Shown: one piece after another, positions 25,209 through 32,977 of the stretch
Layout: every line of letters starts with the position of its first letter
Numbering within the stretch: the first letter of the stretch is position 1
Assembly: GCA_902537665.1 (NCBI GenBank)
Contig: CACBCE010000004.1
Coordinates: 1-64,000 of the forward strand
Length of the DNA: 64,000 nt
DNA from: an uncultured Pelagibacteraceae bacterium
Lineage (GTDB): Bacteria > Pseudomonadota > Alphaproteobacteria > Pelagibacterales > Pelagibacteraceae
Direction: 5' to 3'
Position numbers and translations under genes: made by a program
The notes under the pieces: generated by a model
What the model was told of the DNA's origin: nothing
What the model saw: only the letters and a program-made list of their open reading frames with translations
Database searches by the model: none

Positions 25209-26218
25209 TTTTTACCTAATCTATTTATAATATCTTTTTTTGATAGTGATTTATAGTATGACTTGTTCTTATAATACCAATTAAGCGTGAATTCTATTCC
25301 TTTAGAAAAATTTGTTTTTGGAGTCCATTTGAGCTTTTTTCTAATTTTATTGCTATTAAGAGCATATCTAACATCATGGCCGGGTCGATCCTTGACAAAA
25401 TTAATTTTTACTTTTTTGCCAAGTCGAATAATTTTTTTTGATTTTTTTAAAAGCTCTTTTGTGACTTGTAAGTTACTTAAGTTTTTATTAGATCCAATAT
25501 TATAAAATTCTCCCAATTTTCCTTTGTGAAATACTTTTATTAATGCTTCACAATGATCCTTTACATATATCCATTCTCTTGAATTAGTTCCTTTTCCATA
25601 TATTGGAAGAGGTCTATTATTCATTATATTATATATTAGTTTTGGGATTAATTTCTCTGGGTGTTGCTTTGGACCATAATTATTAGAGCAATTTGTAACT
25701 ATTGCAGGTAAGTTATAAGTCCTAATGTATGAACTTACTAAATGATCAGATGCAGCTTTACTAGCAGCATAAGGTGAGCTTGGTTTATAAGAATGATTTT
25801 CATCTGTTCTTCCACTTAAAACATCACCATAAACTTCATCAGTTGAAATATGGATTAACTTAGATTTATTTTTTTTTGAAAAATTTTTGAAACATTCTAG
25901 TAGATTGTATACACCTACAACATTACTTTTAATAAAACTCCCTGGATTATCAATGGATCTATCCACATGCGTTTCAGCAGCTAAATTAAAAACTCCTGAT
26001 GGTTTGTATTTCATTAGTATTTTCTCGATTTTCTTATTCGCGATATCAAGCTTTAAAAATTTATAATTTCTAGATCTTTTAAAATCTTTCGTATTATATA
26101 AATTTGATGAATAAGTTCCTTTATCAATATTAATGACGTAAAAATTTTTTTTTAATAATAAATCTATTAAATTACTTCCTATAAATCCTAATCCACCGGT
26201 AACTATGATTTTTTTCAT
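25205..26218 (-). CDS. rmlB: dTDP-glucose 4,6-dehydratase
   Basis: RmlB converts dTDP-glucose to dTDP-4-keto-6-deoxyglucose with bound NAD. The protein has GGLGFIGSN at the N-terminus, FNLAAETHVDRSI, the dehydratase triad HISTDEVYGDV with Asp-Glu, and the catalytic YAASKAASDH, then NNYGPKQHPEKLIP. Length 337. It is the first gene of the rmlB-rmlA-DUF4422-rmlC unit on the minus strand, divergent from a glycosyltransferase gene across a short promoter-bearing gap. Confidence 0.95.
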   Translation of the reverse strand: MKKIIVTGGLGFIGSNLIDLLLKKNFYVINIDKGTYSSNLYNTKDFKRSRNYKFLKLDIANKKIEKILMKYKPSGVFNLAAETHVDRSIDNPGSFIKSNVVGVYNLLECFKNFSKKNKSKLIHISTDEVYGDVLSGRTDENHSYKPSSPYAASKAASDHLVSSYIRTYNLPAIVTNCSNNYGPKQHPEKLIPKLIYNIMNNRPLPIYGKGTNSREWIYVKDHCEALIKVFHKGKLGEFYNIGSNKNLSNLQVTKELLKKSKKIIRLGKKVKINFVKDRPGHDVRYALNSNKIRKKLKWTPKTNFSKGIEFTLNWYYKNKSYYKSLSKKDIINRLGKK

Positions 26219-26227
26219 TTTTTGATT

Positions 26228-26256
26228 TTTACATTAAAAATAAATTTTAGTATAGT
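26228..26256 (+). promoter_or_regulatory. Putative promoter of the GT2 gene
   Basis: TTTACA (26228-26233), a 17-base spacer and TATAGT (26251-26256) predict a start near 26263. This is downstream of the possible TTG start at 26222 and 10 bases before the ATG at 26273, so it supports the ATG as the true start. Confidence 0.55.
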
Positions 26257-26272
26257 CGAGTATACACATATT

Positions 26273-27145
26273 ATGTCAATAACTAGGCAAAACCTTTCAG
26301 TGATCATTGTTAGTTATAAAAGTGATTACGTAATTGAAAATTGTATTAATTCTATTCATAGTGAAATTGAAATAGTTGTAGTTGATAATTCAAACAATGA
26401 TCAATTAAAAGAAAAAATTGAAACTAAGTATAAAAATGTCAAATATATTTTATCAAAAGAAAATTTAGGTATGGGTGCAGGAAATAATTTAGGTATCAAA
26501 AATGTTAATAAAGATTTTGTTTTAATTTTAAATCCAGATGTTACCTTAGAAAAAAGTTCTATAGACGAGATGATTATAGCATCACAAGAAATTGAAAACT
26601 TTGGAATTATTGCTCCTCTCTCAGATAAAAGTGAATATCCCAATTATACTTTAAAAAAGATGAATGATTTTGATCCAATAAAACCTTTCAAGGTTAAAAG
26701 TGTTGATGGATATGCAATGCTTCTAAATTTGAAGAAATTGAAAAAATTAAATGGTTTTTATTTTTTTGATGAGAATTTTTTTTTATACCTCGAGAATGAG
26801 GACTTATGTTTGAGATTAGAGAAGAATGATGAAAATATTTACATAGTACCGAAATCAAGAATTCATCATTTAGGAGGAAAGGCTGTAGATCCAAAATATA
26901 AAAATGAAATTGAATATTTAAGAAATTGGCATTGGATGTGGTCTAAATTTTATTTTAATAAAAAACATTATGGCTATTTGATCGCATTATTTAAAGTTTT
27001 TAAAAATTTGATTTCTGCAAAAATAAAATTTTTTTATTATTTAATTACATTCAATACTTTTAAAAGAAAGATTTATCAGATGAGATTATTAGGTTTGATG
27101 AGCTCTATGATAGGAAAAAATTCTTATTATAGGCCTAACATTTGA
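26273..27145 (+). CDS. Glycosyltransferase family 2 protein
   Basis: The start is put at the ATG 26273 because the earlier TTG frame lies inside the promoter and adds residues the family lacks. The protein has a GT-A core: SVIIVSYKSD at the N-terminus, VVDNSNND, LGMGAGNNLGIKN and the metal-binding LNPDV (DxD-like), with a downstream FFLYLENEDLCLRL segment typical of rhamnosyltransferase-like GT2 enzymes. The C-terminal part is basic and hydrophobic. It is likely to transfer the deoxysugar made by the adjacent rml genes. Confidence 0.83.
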   Translation: MSITRQNLSVIIVSYKSDYVIENCINSIHSEIEIVVVDNSNNDQLKEKIETKYKNVKYILSKENLGMGAGNNLGIKNVNKDFVLILNPDVTLEKSSIDEMIIASQEIENFGIIAPLSDKSEYPNYTLKKMNDFDPIKPFKVKSVDGYAMLLNLKKLKKLNGFYFFDENFFLYLENEDLCLRLEKNDENIYIVPKSRIHHLGGKAVDPKYKNEIEYLRNWHWMWSKFYFNKKHYGYLIALFKVFKNLISAKIKFFYYLITFNTFKRKIYQMRLLGLMSSMIGKNSYYRPNI

Positions 27146-27149
27146 AAAT

Positions 27150-27677
27150 TTAATGACCAGGAAATTCAATCAAATTTTCTACCCGGTATCCTTTTTTAAT
27201 TAAACTGTAAGAACCATTAAGATCAAAAAGATTTATAACAAAAATAAATCCAGCAACTTTTCCTTTTGAAATTTCTACAAGTTTCGCTGCAGCATGTGCA
27301 GTACCACCAGTGGCAATTAAATCATCAATAATCAAAATAGAGTCCTTTTCATTTATAGAATCTTTATGAACTTCAATCGTAGCCTTCCCGTACTCTAATT
27401 CAAAATCAACAGAGTGTACATCAGCTGGTAATTTATCTTTTTTTCTTAACATTATGAATGGTTTTTTTAAAATATAAGAAACAGCAGAGGCAAAAACAAA
27501 TCCTCTAGACTCAATTGCAGCAATTTTAGTAAACTTCATTTTTTTTGATCTTTCAACAATTTGATCAATTGCTTCTGAAAAAGCTTTCTCATTTTTAATG
27601 AGTGTTGTTATATCTCTAAATAAAATACCTTTTTTTGGATAATCTGGGATAGATCTAATAAAGTCTTTTAAATTCAT
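27150..27677 (-). CDS. apt: Adenine phosphoribosyltransferase
   Basis: Apt salvages adenine to AMP with PRPP. The 175-residue protein has FRDITTLIKN, the PRPP-binding loop ILIIDDLIATGGTA, and a KIAAIESRGF segment. Length is standard. It is divergent from mtnP by about 40 bases, which fits the adenine released from methylthioadenosine by MtnP being returned to AMP. The end is 4 bases from the convergent glycosyltransferase stop. Confidence 0.94.
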   Translation of the reverse strand: MNLKDFIRSIPDYPKKGILFRDITTLIKNEKAFSEAIDQIVERSKKMKFTKIAAIESRGFVFASAVSYILKKPFIMLRKKDKLPADVHSVDFELEYGKATIEVHKDSINEKDSILIIDDLIATGGTAHAAAKLVEISKGKVAGFIFVINLFDLNGSYSLIKKGYRVENLIEFPGH

Positions 27678-27718
27678 AAGAGTAAATTATAAAAGTATAA
27701 ATAAATTAATCTTATAAC

Positions 27719-28591
27719 ATGACAATAAATAAATTAGCAATTATTGGTGGTAGTGGTCTTTATGATGTTGAAGAATTTAAAAATAGAGAATTATTAGATT
27801 TAACTACCCCTTGGGGTAAACCTTCTGACAAAATTTTAAAAACTAATTATAATAATAAAGAAGTTTATTTCTTACCAAGACATGGAAGGGGTCACTTTGT
27901 TTCTCCATCTAAAATAAATTTTCGTGCAAATATTGATTCTCTTAAACAGTTAGGTGTAACAGATATTGTATCTGTATCAGCAGTGGGGTCATTAAAAGAG
28001 GATTTGCCACCAGGAAAATTTGTTATTGTTGACCAATTCATTGACCGGACATTTGCAAGGGAAAAAACATTTTTTGATGATGAAATTGTTGCTCATGTCT
28101 CCATGGCTCATCCAACATCTAATGGTTTGATGAATGCATGTGAAGAGGCAATTAAAAAAGAAAAAATTGATTATCAAAGAAATGGTACATACGTTGTTAT
28201 GGAGGGACCCCAATTTTCAACATTGGCAGAGTCCAATTTATATAGATCTTGGAATGCTGATGTAATTGGCATGACTAATATGCCAGAGGCAAAATTAGCA
28301 AAAGAAGCAGAAATTAGATATGCATCTGTATCTATGGTTACAGACTATGATTGTTGGCATCCAGATCATGAAAATGTAGATGTTCAACAAGTAGTAAAAG
28401 TTTTATTAGGTAATGCTGCTAAAGCAAAAAATATGATTAAAAATTTAATAGAAAATTTCGAAAATCATATCGATCCTAATGATCCAACCAATAATTGTTT
28501 AGATGTTGCAATTATTACTGCACCTGAAAAAAGAACAAAAAAAACTATAGAAAAATTAAACACTGTTGCTGGTAGAGTTTTGAATAAATGA
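27719..28591 (+). CDS. mtnP: S-methyl-5'-thioadenosine phosphorylase
   Basis: MtnP splits methylthioadenosine with phosphate into adenine and methylthioribose-1-phosphate. The 290 residues begin AIIGGSGLYDVEEF, with RHGRGH phosphate-binding residues, VMEGPQFSTLAE, and GMTNMPEAKLAKEA as in the MTAP family. YDCWH at the C-terminal half is typical of the subgroup. It overlaps the next gene, mtnA, by 4 bases and starts the mtnP-mtnA-aldolase-speDE run. Confidence 0.93.
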   Translation: MTINKLAIIGGSGLYDVEEFKNRELLDLTTPWGKPSDKILKTNYNNKEVYFLPRHGRGHFVSPSKINFRANIDSLKQLGVTDIVSVSAVGSLKEDLPPGKFVIVDQFIDRTFAREKTFFDDEIVAHVSMAHPTSNGLMNACEEAIKKEKIDYQRNGTYVVMEGPQFSTLAESNLYRSWNADVIGMTNMPEAKLAKEAEIRYASVSMVTDYDCWHPDHENVDVQQVVKVLLGNAAKAKNMIKNLIENFENHIDPNDPTNNCLDVAIITAPEKRTKKTIEKLNTVAGRVLNK

Positions 28592-29658
28592 GAATAGAGG
28601 GAAAAGAATATCGTACTATTTGGTTTGAAAATAATGTTGTAAAAATTATCGATCAAACAAAACTTCCACACCAATTTATTATTAAAGATCTTAAAACTGT
28701 TAAAGACTCAATAAATGCGATTAAGGTAATGGAGGTAAGAGGCGCACCTCTAATAGGAGCTACAGCAGCTTATGGAATGGTTTTAGCTATTATTGAAAAT
28801 AACGATCAATCATTTTTAAAGAAATCTGCAAAAGATTTAATTAGTTCAAGACCAACAGCAATCAATTTAAAGTGGGCTGTTGATAGAATGGTGAATAAAT
28901 TATCAGGTGTTAATAGCAATAAAATTTTAGAAATAGCTTTGAAAGAAGCAAAAGATATATGTGAAGAGGATGTGAGATTTTGTGAAAATATAGGATTAAA
29001 TGGACTAAAAATTATTGAAGAAATCTATAATAAAAAAAAAGGTACAGTTAATATATTAACTCATTGTAATGCAGGTTGGCTTGCAACCATAAATTGGGGA
29101 ACAGCAACCTCTCCAATTTATCATGCACATAAAAAAGGAATTCCTGTTCATGTGTGGGCAGACGAAACTAGACCAAGAAATCAAGGAGCAAATCTCACTT
29201 CTTATGAATTAAATGAGGAGGGAATTAAGAATACAATCATTGCAGATAATACAGGTGGAATTTTGATGCAAAGAGGAGAGGTTGATATGTGTATCGTCGG
29301 AACTGATAGAACTTTAGCCAATGGAGATGTTTGTAATAAAGTTGGAACTTATCTCAAAGCACTAGCAGCCCATGATAATAAGATTCCTTTTTATGTTGCA
29401 CTACCAAGTTCAACAATTGATTGGAATATAAAAGATCATAAAGATATTCCAATTGAAGAGAGAAATTCAGATGAATTATCTCAGGTTGAAGGTTTAGATG
29501 AAAAAGGAGATATAAAAAAGATTCAAATATATCCAAAAAAAAGTAAAGCTATGAATTTAGCTTTTGATGTAACACCTGCAAAATATGTTACAGGATTAAT
29601 TACCGAAAAAGGTGTATGTGAAGCATCGGAAAAAGGACTTAAAGAATTATTTAAATGA
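28588..29658 (+). CDS. mtnA: S-methyl-5-thioribose-1-phosphate isomerase
   Basis: MtnA isomerises methylthioribose-1-phosphate to methylthioribulose-1-phosphate. The 356-residue protein has VRGAPLIGATAAYG, the catalytic cysteine in THCNAGWLAT, and GTDRTLANGDV with the catalytic Asp. The C-terminal VTPAKYVTGLITEKG is standard. It overlaps mtnP by 4 bases and the aldolase by 4 bases, so all three enzymes are co-translated in pathway order. Confidence 0.95.
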   Translation: MRIEGKEYRTIWFENNVVKIIDQTKLPHQFIIKDLKTVKDSINAIKVMEVRGAPLIGATAAYGMVLAIIENNDQSFLKKSAKDLISSRPTAINLKWAVDRMVNKLSGVNSNKILEIALKEAKDICEEDVRFCENIGLNGLKIIEEIYNKKKGTVNILTHCNAGWLATINWGTATSPIYHAHKKGIPVHVWADETRPRNQGANLTSYELNEEGIKNTIIADNTGGILMQRGEVDMCIVGTDRTLANGDVCNKVGTYLKALAAHDNKIPFYVALPSSTIDWNIKDHKDIPIEERNSDELSQVEGLDEKGDIKKIQIYPKKSKAMNLAFDVTPAKYVTGLITEKGVCEASEKGLKELFK

Positions 29659-30308
29659 AGAATTTAGAACAAAGAAATCAAATAATTGAATATTCATTAA
29701 AATTAAATTCTACAAATCTCTCACCGCTCAGATCTGGAAATATATCACTGAGAGGAAAGGAGGGCGATAAAGAGGGATATTTAATTACTCCATCAGGAAA
29801 AAAATATGAAACATTAAAACCTGAGGATATTGTTTTTATGGGTTTAAATGAGGATGAAAAAAACGACCCAACTAACAAACCATCATCTGAATGGAGATTT
29901 CATCGAGATATTTATACAAATAAAAAAGAGGCACATGCTATTGTGCATGCTCATTCTCCACACGCAACGGCTGTATCTTCACATGGAAAATCCATTCCAC
30001 CTTTTCATTACATGATTGCTCTTGCAGGAGGAGATGACATTAAATGTGCTGAATACGCGACTTTTGGAACTGAAGAGTTATCTAAAAATGTAATCAAGGC
30101 ACTAGAAAATAGATCTGCATGTTTAATGTCTAATCACGGGCAGGTTGCTTTTGGAAAAAATCTTGATGATGCATTCGAACTAGCACAAGAGATAGAAAAT
30201 ATTTGTCATCAATACACTATTGCTTTAAAATTAGGTAAACCTAAGATTCTTTCATTTGAAGAAATGAAAAAAGTTTTAGATAAGGCTAAAAACTATAAAA
30301 AAGGGTAG
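29655..30308 (+). CDS. Class II aldolase (methylthioribulose-1-phosphate aldolase candidate)
   Basis: This 217-residue zinc aldolase of the AraD/FucA fold has SGNISLR, the metal and catalytic residues Glu79 (KPSSEW), His98 and His100 (VHAHSPHA), and His161 (SNHG). The family includes fuculose-1-phosphate aldolase, the MtnB dehydratase and the aldolase of the DHAP shunt. Because it directly follows mtnA, it most likely cleaves methylthioribulose-1-phosphate to DHAP and methylthioacetaldehyde, or dehydrates it as MtnB would. No MtnC/MtnD genes are seen here, which favours the aldolase. Confidence 0.82.
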   Translation: MKNLEQRNQIIEYSLKLNSTNLSPLRSGNISLRGKEGDKEGYLITPSGKKYETLKPEDIVFMGLNEDEKNDPTNKPSSEWRFHRDIYTNKKEAHAIVHAHSPHATAVSSHGKSIPPFHYMIALAGGDDIKCAEYATFGTEELSKNVIKALENRSACLMSNHGQVAFGKNLDDAFELAQEIENICHQYTIALKLGKPKILSFEEMKKVLDKAKNYKKG

Positions 30309-30309
30309 A

Positions 30310-31350
30310 ATGATTAAAGTTGGGGAGCATATTACTTTAGATATAATAGGTACTACAAAAGAGTACGATCCTTCAGTTTATGAAAGAGTTATACATAAAA
30401 TAGCTAAATCAGCTAATGTAACTATTTTAAATATTTCAAAATATAAATTTGAACCCCAGGGTTTTACTATTTTAGCTTTATTGGCTGAGAGTCATATTAG
30501 TTTCCATACATTTCCAGAAAACGGAATAATAAGTTTTGATTTTTTTACCTGTGGAAAAATAAGTCCATCAGTAGCAATTGACATTGTTAAAAAAGAATTT
30601 GAACACAAAAGAATTGTTAAAAAAGAATTTAATAGAGATACTAGATCTCTATACCATGATATTTATAGTTCACCTGGATTACAAAAATCATATGTTGTAA
30701 ATGAAGTTTTAGAGGATTTTAAATCAAAAGTTGGTCAACACATTGAAATTTTAGAATTAGAGCAATTTGGAAAATCTTTATTTATTGATGGTGAAATACA
30801 GGTATCGGCATCAGATGAACATTTATACAGCTCAACTTTTGTTGGAGCAGGTCTGAAGTTAAATAAAAAAAATGAAAGAGCAGCAATAATTGGTGGTGGA
30901 GATGGCGGTGTTGCAAGAGAATGTATTTCAAAAAAGTTTAATTTTATAGATTGGTACGAATTAGATCCAGAAGTTGTTGAAGTTTGCAATAAACATCTTG
31001 GTGATATAGGAAAAAAATCTACAGAAAAGAATTCTGTAAAATGTGTATGGGGCGATGCGTTCGAAAGTATAAAGACAGTAAGCGAAGATACATACGATCA
31101 TATTTTTGTTGATTTAAATGATGATCAATTTTGTATAGATCTTGCCGCTAAAAATATGGACTCTTTAGTGAGAATACTTAAACCTAAAGGAGTTATTACC
31201 GCTCAAGTTGGCAGCCAAGATAAAAAACCTCTTCAAGTTGAAAATTGGTTGAATGTATTTAACCATCATTTTGGAAACACTAATTTATCAAGAGTTTACA
31301 TACCTAGTTTCGATTGTTCTTGGAATTTTTCTTCATCGATAAATCACTAA
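30310..31350 (+). CDS. Fused S-adenosylmethionine decarboxylase-aminopropyltransferase
   Basis: This is a 346-residue fusion. The N-terminal 115 residues are a SpeD-like AdoMet decarboxylase: LLAESHISFHTFPE with the Glu60-Ser61 self-cleavage site, His66 and the Cys81 of FTCG. The rest (about 116-346) is a SpeE-like aminopropyltransferase with GGGDGG (195-200), WYELDP and the catalytic-type Asp268 in FVDLNDD. It would make decarboxylated SAM and transfer its aminopropyl group, releasing MTA. The usual YHE and DP-GPA segments of SpeE are changed (YSS and DDQ). It follows the aldolase by 1 base. Confidence 0.85.
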   Translation: MIKVGEHITLDIIGTTKEYDPSVYERVIHKIAKSANVTILNISKYKFEPQGFTILALLAESHISFHTFPENGIISFDFFTCGKISPSVAIDIVKKEFEHKRIVKKEFNRDTRSLYHDIYSSPGLQKSYVVNEVLEDFKSKVGQHIEILELEQFGKSLFIDGEIQVSASDEHLYSSTFVGAGLKLNKKNERAAIIGGGDGGVARECISKKFNFIDWYELDPEVVEVCNKHLGDIGKKSTEKNSVKCVWGDAFESIKTVSEDTYDHIFVDLNDDQFCIDLAAKNMDSLVRILKPKGVITAQVGSQDKKPLQVENWLNVFNHHFGNTNLSRVYIPSFDCSWNFSSSINH

Positions 31351-31411
31351 TTTTTTCTTTTTAATATCCACAATCTGTGAAATACTATTTTTTTTATTAA
31401 AGGAGATAACA

Positions 31412-32239
31412 ATGAATATATTCAAAAAAACTATTTTTTCAGTTTTACTTTCTCTATTGGTAATTGGAAATGTTAATGCTGATAAAATAAGAATTGGAAC
31501 AGAGGGTGCCTATCCTCCTTGGAACTCAAAAAATGAGGCAGGTAAGTTAATAGGATTCGAAGTTGAATTAGCTTACACACTATGTAGATACATTGGACAG
31601 CAATGTGTAATAGTTGAGCAAGATTGGGATGGAATGATTCCGGCGTTAATCATGAGAAAGTTCGATGCAATAATGGCAGGTATGTCAATTACTGCAGAAA
31701 GACAAAAGGCTATTAGCTTTTCTCAAGGATATGCAGATGAAGTTGCATCTTTAGCAGTTATGAAAGGATCTAGCCTCGAAGGTTTAGACACATCTGCTGG
31801 AATAAATCTTACAAAACCAAATGCTGCAGCTAAAAAAGATCTTAAAACACTCACTGCTGCATTATCAGGTAAAACTGTTTGTGTGCAAACTGCTACGATT
31901 CACCAAAACTTCTTAGACTCTGGAGATGTAGGAAAAGTGAATGTCAGAACATACAAAACACAAGACGAAGTTAACCTAGATTTAGCATCAGGAAGATGTG
32001 ATGCTGCATTAGCTGCTGCTGTTGCATTTAGCGATTATGCAGAAAAATCTGGTAAGCCAGTTGTTCTAACTGGACCAACTTTCTCGGGTGGTGCATTTGG
32101 AAACGGTGTTGGAGTAGGTATTAGAAAAGATGATACTGAACTTTTGAAAAAGTTTAACGCCGCTATTAATAAAGCGAGAAAGAACGGAGACATTAGTAGA
32201 ATTGCTACTAAGTGGTTTGGTTTCGACGCTTCTATGTAA
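31412..32239 (+). CDS. Amino-acid ABC transporter substrate-binding protein
   Basis: This is a 275-residue binding protein of the SBP_bac_3 type. A good Shine-Dalgarno (AAAGGAGA) precedes the ATG. The signal peptide is NIFKKTIFSVLLSLLVIGN with cleavage near NVNA, residue about 23. The mature part has KIRIGTEGAYPPWN, GFEVELAY, WDGMIPALIMRKFDAIMAG and MSITAERQKAI. This is the lysine/arginine/ornithine, histidine or octopine-type subgroup. It begins a binding protein-permease-permease unit without ATPase. A perfect hairpin separates it from the permeases. Confidence 0.9.
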   Translation: MNIFKKTIFSVLLSLLVIGNVNADKIRIGTEGAYPPWNSKNEAGKLIGFEVELAYTLCRYIGQQCVIVEQDWDGMIPALIMRKFDAIMAGMSITAERQKAISFSQGYADEVASLAVMKGSSLEGLDTSAGINLTKPNAAAKKDLKTLTAALSGKTVCVQTATIHQNFLDSGDVGKVNVRTYKTQDEVNLDLASGRCDAALAAAVAFSDYAEKSGKPVVLTGPTFSGGAFGNGVGVGIRKDDTELLKKFNAAINKARKNGDISRIATKWFGFDASM

Positions 32240-32252
32240 TTAAATTTTAGAT

Positions 32253-32279
32253 TTGGCGACTATAATGTATAGTCGCCAA
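32253..32279 (+). repeat. Intercistronic hairpin between binding protein and permease
   Basis: A perfect 12-bp stem (32253-32264 with 32268-32279; core GGCGAC) and a 3-nt loop lie 13 bases after the binding-protein stop, and end 5 bases before the permease start. No T-run follows, so it is not a classical terminator. It may protect the binding-protein mRNA or limit downstream translation. Confidence 0.75.
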
Positions 32280-32284
32280 TCTGT

Positions 32285-32977
32285 ATGGAACTTCTAGCAT
32301 TTGGAGATACTGGTTGGGGTGATGAGCTATTTTACGCGACACTGATGACAATAGCTGTTTCAATAACAGCTATGTTAATAGGTTTTCTTTTTGCATTAAT
32401 TTTTACTCCGTTAAAACTATCTAAAAATAAGTTTTTAAATTTTATTGCTAATTCTTATACAACTATAATAAGAGGTGTTCCGGAATTATTAGTAATTTAC
32501 CTTTTCTTTTTTGGCGGAACTGGTGCAGTCATGTTCGTTGCATCAATTTTTGGTTATAATGAATATATTGAAATAAACGCGTTTATCACAGGTGCATTTG
32601 CAATTGGAATAATTTCAGGTGCCTACTCAACGGAGGTTTTTAGAGGAGCTATTCAATCAATCGATAAAGGCCAGTTTGAAGCTGCAAATGTATTAGGTCT
32701 AAATAAATTTGGAAAATTTTTTAAAATTATTTTACCTCAAACATTAAGACTAGCAATTCCAAATCTAAGTAATGTTTGGCAAATAACTCTAAAAGATACT
32801 TCTTTAATTTCAGTTACAGGCTTAGTTGAAATAATGAGACAATCCTATATTGCTGCGGGATCAACAAGAGATCCATTATTCTTTTATTCATTTGCTGCAG
32901 TTTTGTATTTATTGCTCACTTTTATAAGCATGAAATTAATCAATAGATTAGAAGTTAAATATAGTAGGGGGTATTGA
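32285..32977 (+). CDS. Amino-acid ABC transporter permease 1 (HisQ/ArtQ-like)
   Basis: A 230-residue inner-membrane permease with about five membrane segments. The coupling region EVFRGAIQSIDKGQFEAANVLGLNKFG (shown in part) is typical of polar-amino-acid permeases, and IIRGVPELLVIYLFFFGG near the N-terminus is also characteristic. It pairs with the second permease that overlaps its end by 4 bases. The start codon follows a strong hairpin by only 5 bases, with no obvious Shine-Dalgarno. The ATPase for this importer is not in this window. Confidence 0.88.
   Translation: MELLAFGDTGWGDELFYATLMTIAVSITAMLIGFLFALIFTPLKLSKNKFLNFIANSYTTIIRGVPELLVIYLFFFGGTGAVMFVASIFGYNEYIEINAFITGAFAIGIISGAYSTEVFRGAIQSIDKGQFEAANVLGLNKFGKFFKIILPQTLRLAIPNLSNVWQITLKDTSLISVTGLVEIMRQSYIAAGSTRDPLFFYSFAAVLYLLLTFISMKLINRLEVKYSRGY

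Noticed and set aside
26222-26272. N-terminal extension of the GT2 gene from a TTG.
   Set aside because: The region holds a good TTTACA-17-TATAGT promoter, and the added residues are not family-like; ATG 26273 is preferred.
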